From Moorella sp. Hama-1 (GTDB lineage: Bacteria > Bacillota > DSM-521 > Neomoorellales > Neomoorellaceae), in contig NZ_AP024620.1 in NCBI RefSeq assembly GCF_023734095.1, positions 1,422,501 through 1,486,500 of the forward strand: a stretch of 64,000 nucleotides of DNA, in the 5' to 3' direction. Positions 60,389 to 64,000 of the stretch are shown piece by piece. The stretch's first letter is position 1; the number at the start of each line of letters is the position of its first letter. The translations under genes were made by a program, and so were the position numbers. The notes beneath the pieces are model-generated. The model ran no database searches, was not told the DNA's origin, and saw only the letters and a list, made by a program, of their open reading frames with translations.

Positions 60389-62893
60389 TTAGCTTCCCAG
60401 GACGGGCAGGTTTTTCAACTGGTCGTACTGTTTGGCCAGGTTGGGGTTGGCCTTATGCACCCCGGCCAGGAGCTGGCCGGCCCGGATGCTGTCGCCCTGA
60501 TGGAAGGCCATAACAGCCTGCCACAGGTTGGCCTCGGCCTGGAGTTGCTTATCCTTAGCTGCTGTTTCCAGGTTGACGGCAGCTTCTTTTTGCTGGCCCA
60601 GGAAGTACTGGGCGATGCCCGCCCGCAGTTGGATGGCAGGCGTCAGGGCCACACCCCCGGGCTGGTGCAGGTCATTAAATTCCCCCAGGGTATTCACTTT
60701 CGCCTTTACTGCCTCAGGCAGGGCGGCCGCCTGCTGGAACATCTGCCGCGCTTTATCTCGTTGCCCGGCCTGGAGATAGTTGAGACCGGCGGCGTCATAG
60801 GCCTGGCCCAGGTTCTCCCATCCGGCGCCGACCCAGGGGGCCAGTTGCCGGGCCCGCTCCATGGTAGCGACAGCCTGTTCGACGGAACCATTCTGCCAGT
60901 AGACCTCAGCCAGGCGATTTAAGACGGCCAGGTTGTAGGGGTCTTTGGCGCTGGCAGCTAGGGCCATGGCCAGGGCCTCCTTAGTTTTCCCCGCCTGCAG
61001 ATAAATACCAGCCAGGTCGCTGTTATAGGAAGCAGTAAAGGGATCATAGCGACTGGCCTCTTCCAGGTAGGCGGCCGTGGCGGCGATATTCTTCCGCTGC
61101 AGGGCGGCGGCCGCCTGGCGAGCGCTGGCAACCCCGGCCAGGTAAGAACCGGCAAAGAGGACCAGAACCAGGCTAGCTATGGCTGCGGCCGTTGTCCAGG
61201 CTAGTTGTTGGTTTTTAAATATGGTCACGGGTAGCACCGGTTCCGGCCCCAGGCGCTGGCCCTCCAGGCCCCGGGCCAGGCCGAAACAGGCCCAGAGCAT
61301 TATGGAAATCGCCCCCAGGGCCAGGTCAAAATCAATAGCCGCGTGGAGCCCCAGGTTAAGGGCGGCTATGCCAATGGCCAGGGCCTGCAGGCGCTCTGGA
61401 CCCCGGCTGTGCCGGTAGTTACCAATAGTCACCAGGAGGAATAGTAACCATATTAGCGCCAGGACACCCAGGCCCAGCAAGCCCGTCTCCACGGCTACCT
61501 GGGCGTAATCGTTATGCACCTGGGTGGAATTGTAGAAGTAGCTCTGGTACTGGCGGTAGGCCGCTTCCCAACCGCCGCCGCCGAAGCCCAGGAACGGCCG
61601 CTCGCGGATCATCTTCAGGGCGTCACCTGTCCAGAGCAGCCGTTCGCGGCTGCTTTTCGTCTCCAGGTTAATGTCCTGGACGCGGGCCCGGATCTGGGGC
61701 GGCAGGATTCTGGCCATGAGACCGGAGGGCTGTTCACCGGTGGAGGCCGGGGTCGCCGCCAGCTGGTGCTGGATAAAGAAGGCCCCTGTTCCCACCAGGA
61801 CGATCAAGACGGCTACCCCGGCTGCAAGCCTCGCCCGGGGCGTACGCAGGCTCCAACTGGCTCCCTGGATAAGTAACTGGCCGGCCAGGGCCACTACTAA
61901 CCCCAGGGCAAACCAGCCCCAGGCCGGCCCGTGGGCCTTGGCTACGGCCAGGGGGATAAAGCGGGCAACGCCGACCAGAGCGGCGACGCCGCTGGCCACC
62001 AGGTGGGCCAGGGTATTCAGCCGGTAGCCGCCGGGCGCCAGCAACCAGTACAGGAAAACCACCGCCGGGAAAATCAGGAAGGCCCCCCGGGAGCCTGTCC
62101 CCAGGAAGACCATGAGTAAGAGGTAATTGGCAGCAGCGTAACCATAGCGCCACCGGTTCCCGGCCCGGGCCCAGAGGTAAAAGCCGAGGATGCTCCCGGC
62201 GCCGACATAACTGGCCAGGGCGTTGGGATATTGCAGGGTGGAGAAAAAACGACCGCCAACAAAACCGTCTTTAATGTAAACCAGATCGGTAGCCGCAAGG
62301 AGCGCGGCCAGGGCCGCTCCCACGGCGGCCAGGTACAGGGCATGGATAATGTAGAGGGTACGACGCTGCCCGGCCAGGCGGGAGGTCAGCCAGAAGGTCA
62401 GAAAGTAAAGGGCTATCTTGGCGACCTCAGCTGCAGCCAGGCCTCGGCTGGCGGGTTTAATAGCCGCCAGGATATAGATCACTACCAGGGCTGCCGCTGC
62501 GAAATCCAGGGGCCGGGTGAGGAAAAAAGCCTCTCGGCGGGAAAGTTTCCAGAGGTAAGTAAGGAAGAAAAGAATAGCTGCCAGCATCAGGGTCCAGTGC
62601 TGCTCTACCGGAAAGAACAACCCCCGGAAGAAGGGCGGGTAAAAGAGGAGCAGCAACAGGCCGGCAAAGGCGATGGCCAGCAGGGTTTGACTGCCCCCCT
62701 CCGGCCAGAAGGGTTCCCCTGCCGTGGCTTTTCCTTGCTGGCGACGCCAGGGAGCCACCGGGCTGCCGGTTGCCTTTTCCCTGGACGGCTGGCGTTCGCC
62801 CCTGCCTTTTTGGCCTTTATTTATCGCTTTTTGCAGGGGGATAACCTTACCCCGGCGATTATCTTTACTTTTTTTGTTGTGTACCTGTGCCAT
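60389..62893 (-). CDS. O-antigen ligase/polymerase-like (Wzy_C) protein with TPR tail
   Basis: About 834 residues from ATG 62893. The first 75 residues are basic and cytoplasmic; then about 12 membrane segments with a Wzy_C-type loop (RPFLGFGGGGWEAAYRQYQS, VHNDYAQVAVETGLLGLGVL); then from about residue 565 TPR repeats (IAATAAYLEEASRYDPF, AGKTKEALAMALAASAKDP, VEQAVATMERARQLAPWV). It probably ligates or polymerises surface glycans. Seven bases of GGAAAGGGG precede ATG; the longer start at 62938 is less likely. No glycan genes are adjacent. Confidence 0.82.
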   Translation of the reverse strand: MAQVHNKKSKDNRRGKVIPLQKAINKGQKGRGERQPSREKATGSPVAPWRRQQGKATAGEPFWPEGGSQTLLAIAFAGLLLLLFYPPFFRGLFFPVEQHWTLMLAAILFFLTYLWKLSRREAFFLTRPLDFAAAALVVIYILAAIKPASRGLAAAEVAKIALYFLTFWLTSRLAGQRRTLYIIHALYLAAVGAALAALLAATDLVYIKDGFVGGRFFSTLQYPNALASYVGAGSILGFYLWARAGNRWRYGYAAANYLLLMVFLGTGSRGAFLIFPAVVFLYWLLAPGGYRLNTLAHLVASGVAALVGVARFIPLAVAKAHGPAWGWFALGLVVALAGQLLIQGASWSLRTPRARLAAGVAVLIVLVGTGAFFIQHQLAATPASTGEQPSGLMARILPPQIRARVQDINLETKSSRERLLWTGDALKMIRERPFLGFGGGGWEAAYRQYQSYFYNSTQVHNDYAQVAVETGLLGLGVLALIWLLFLLVTIGNYRHSRGPERLQALAIGIAALNLGLHAAIDFDLALGAISIMLWACFGLARGLEGQRLGPEPVLPVTIFKNQQLAWTTAAAIASLVLVLFAGSYLAGVASARQAAAALQRKNIAATAAYLEEASRYDPFTASYNSDLAGIYLQAGKTKEALAMALAASAKDPYNLAVLNRLAEVYWQNGSVEQAVATMERARQLAPWVGAGWENLGQAYDAAGLNYLQAGQRDKARQMFQQAAALPEAVKAKVNTLGEFNDLHQPGGVALTPAIQLRAGIAQYFLGQQKEAAVNLETAAKDKQLQAEANLWQAVMAFHQGDSIRAGQLLAGVHKANPNLAKQYDQLKNLPVLGS

Positions 62894-63234
62894 ACAGCGG
62901 CCCCTTTCCTGCAGCTTCTTTCTAAAGCCTCTATTCATTTCATTCGCCGTGGGAGAGCCCTTTTCCTGCCAGAGGTAAGAATCATGGTCTATACTTTAGT
63001 TTGACCTGATGGATGTTTAACTTGCACCTGTCCCGTCCAGGGCCGCCTGCACCAGATTCCTTTGACGCCGTGGGGCTCTGGTGCTATCCTTATATTATCT
63101 TTTCCATACTCCTGGAATGGACTTTTACTGGAAAGTAAAGTACGCCGCCACAGGGTGGGCATCACAGCCCCCGATAGTGGTTCCCCGGTTAGCAAATTTT
63201 GAGCTCATGTTGATATAATTGCGGAGGAAAAATA
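62894..63234. other. Gap of 340 bases between divergent genes
   Basis: Contains promoter-like A/T-rich runs on both strands, for example TATAAT at 63214-63219 on the plus strand before the MBL gene. I see no gene, RNA or repeat. Confidence 0.4.
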
Positions 63235-64000
63235 ATGGCGACTTTAAGCATCCTGGCCCTGCTGGCGGCCCTGATACTGGTAGTAAATGCCGGTTGGCAC
63301 TTCATCCGCCGCGCCGGGAAAAAAGCCCGGCGCCAGCTCCTGTATGCCGTCTTGGCCTTTATCCTTTCGGCAGCAGCAGCTGCCGCGAACCCCGGGGGAA
63401 CCCGGACCCTTTCCCTACTACATAGTTCACAGCCCCCCAACCAGGTATCTGCCCCCGCTCAGGCGCCTGACGCTGCCCCAGCACCATCCGCCCTTCCGGC
63501 CACTCCGGACACTGCTATCTCACCGGAAACTCCCACTACTCCTACCCCGCCTCTAGGTGCGGCCGGTAAATTGCGCGTCCATTTCCTGGATGTGGGTCAG
63601 GGGGATGCTATTCTGGTACAATTGCCCGACGGGCGAAATATATTAATCGATGCCGGCAGCAACGAAGCCGGTCCTACGGTAATTAAGAACCTGAAGGAAT
63701 ATGGGGTGGCGCAACTGGATTATGTTATCGGTACCCACCCCCATGAAGACCATATCGGCGGCATGGATCAGGTCATTGATGCCTTCCCGGTGGGGAAAGT
63801 CTACCTGCCCCGGGTGACCCATAATACGGATTCCTACCGGGATCTACTACTGGCAATAAAAAACAAGGGCCTCCAGGCTACGGAGGCGAAGGCCGGCGTT
63901 ACCCTACCTTTGGGAGAAGGGGTCCAGGCCACCTTTGTCAGCCCGGCGAAAAGCAACTATGAGGACCTGAACGACTATAGCGCCGTTCTCCACCTGACTT
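63235..64000 (+). CDS. ComEC-like metallo-beta-lactamase-fold hydrolase, exported (cut by window edge)
   Basis: The first 255 codons, open at the edge. An N-terminal membrane segment (about residues 2-20) and a second hydrophobic stretch (37-52) are followed by a Pro/Ala/Thr-rich linker, then the hydrolase: LRVHFLDVGQGDAILVQLPD, ILIDAGSN, and the metal motif GTHPHEDHIGGMD (HxHxDH). Such secreted ComEC/Rec2-like domains are suspected nucleases or phosphodiesterases. GGAGG stands seven bases before ATG 63235. Confidence 0.85.
   Translation, partial: MATLSILALLAALILVVNAGWHFIRRAGKKARRQLLYAVLAFILSAAAAAANPGGTRTLSLLHSSQPPNQVSAPAQAPDAAPAPSALPATPDTAISPETPTTPTPPLGAAGKLRVHFLDVGQGDAILVQLPDGRNILIDAGSNEAGPTVIKNLKEYGVAQLDYVIGTHPHEDHIGGMDQVIDAFPVGKVYLPRVTHNTDSYRDLLLAIKNKGLQATEAKAGVTLPLGEGVQATFVSPAKSNYEDLNDYSAVLHLT

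Overview
The window looks like chromosomal DNA of a moderately GC-rich, anaerobic, low-GC-phylum (Firmicutes) bacterium, most like a thermophilic acetogen of the Moorella type. I infer this from the gene repertoire (corrinoid/MtrH methyltransferase parts, heme made through siroheme with two NirJ-type radical SAM proteins, PPi-type phosphofructokinase, YjcZ-like spore peptide), strong GGAGG ribosome sites, frequent GTG/TTG starts and Firmicutes-type riboswitch, LexA and LacI sites. I could not run a search, so the genus is an inference.

Layout. 1-1825 (minus): a sensor protein cut by the window edge, and an ABC_sub_bind protein. 1925-9742 (minus): a GntR regulator, a complete BMP-type ABC importer, a DhnA-type aldolase, a zinc alcohol dehydrogenase and a collapsed FGGY kinase. 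10363-11911 (plus): a Y-family polymerase under a LexA-like box, overlapping a Cys-rich small protein. 12046-15069 (minus): an M48 protease, and an NCS2 purine permease behind a guanine-type riboswitch. 15187-19062: a decaying methyltransferase cluster (MtrH-like, frameshifted corrinoid protein, fused PocR/URO-D remnants) beside an intact URO-D family gene. 19212-36829: the most unusual part. Two LacI regulators flank an operon of two Mch-like proteins (methenyl-tetrahydromethanopterin cyclohydrolase family), an iron-sulfur flavoprotein, a FolB-like protein, a second BMP importer and an amidohydrolase. Next come two dehydrogenases on the minus strand, then aldolase, dehydrogenase, FGGY kinase and a second iron-sulfur flavoprotein. 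36912-49832: housekeeping and accessory genes (QueT, PPi-PFK, spore-like peptide, permuted radical SAM/DUF512 protein, a tandem non-coding repeat, phosphate transport, tRNA-Leu, an extended FtsA-like protein, paralogous small proteins, AzlCD, a molybdopterin oxidoreductase). 50074-60333 (minus): a tetrapyrrole operon from glutamyl-tRNA to heme precursors. 60389-64000: an O-antigen-ligase/TPR membrane protein and the start of a ComEC-like hydrolase.

How they may work together. The two BMP importer cassettes each travel with the same catabolic kit (DhnA-type aldolase, CTWE-type dehydrogenase, FGGY kinase). The 20-29 kb operon adds pterin/one-carbon-like enzymes and a deaminase-like amidohydrolase. 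My best reading is an inducible uptake and breakdown route for a nucleoside- or pterin-like compound with a sugar or polyol side chain, whose one-carbon unit is handled by the Mch-like pair. The substrate is unknown and this is inference. Several genes of the same kit are broken (kinase deletion, PocR/URO-D fusion, corrinoid frameshift), so the locus appears to have been duplicated and partly lost.
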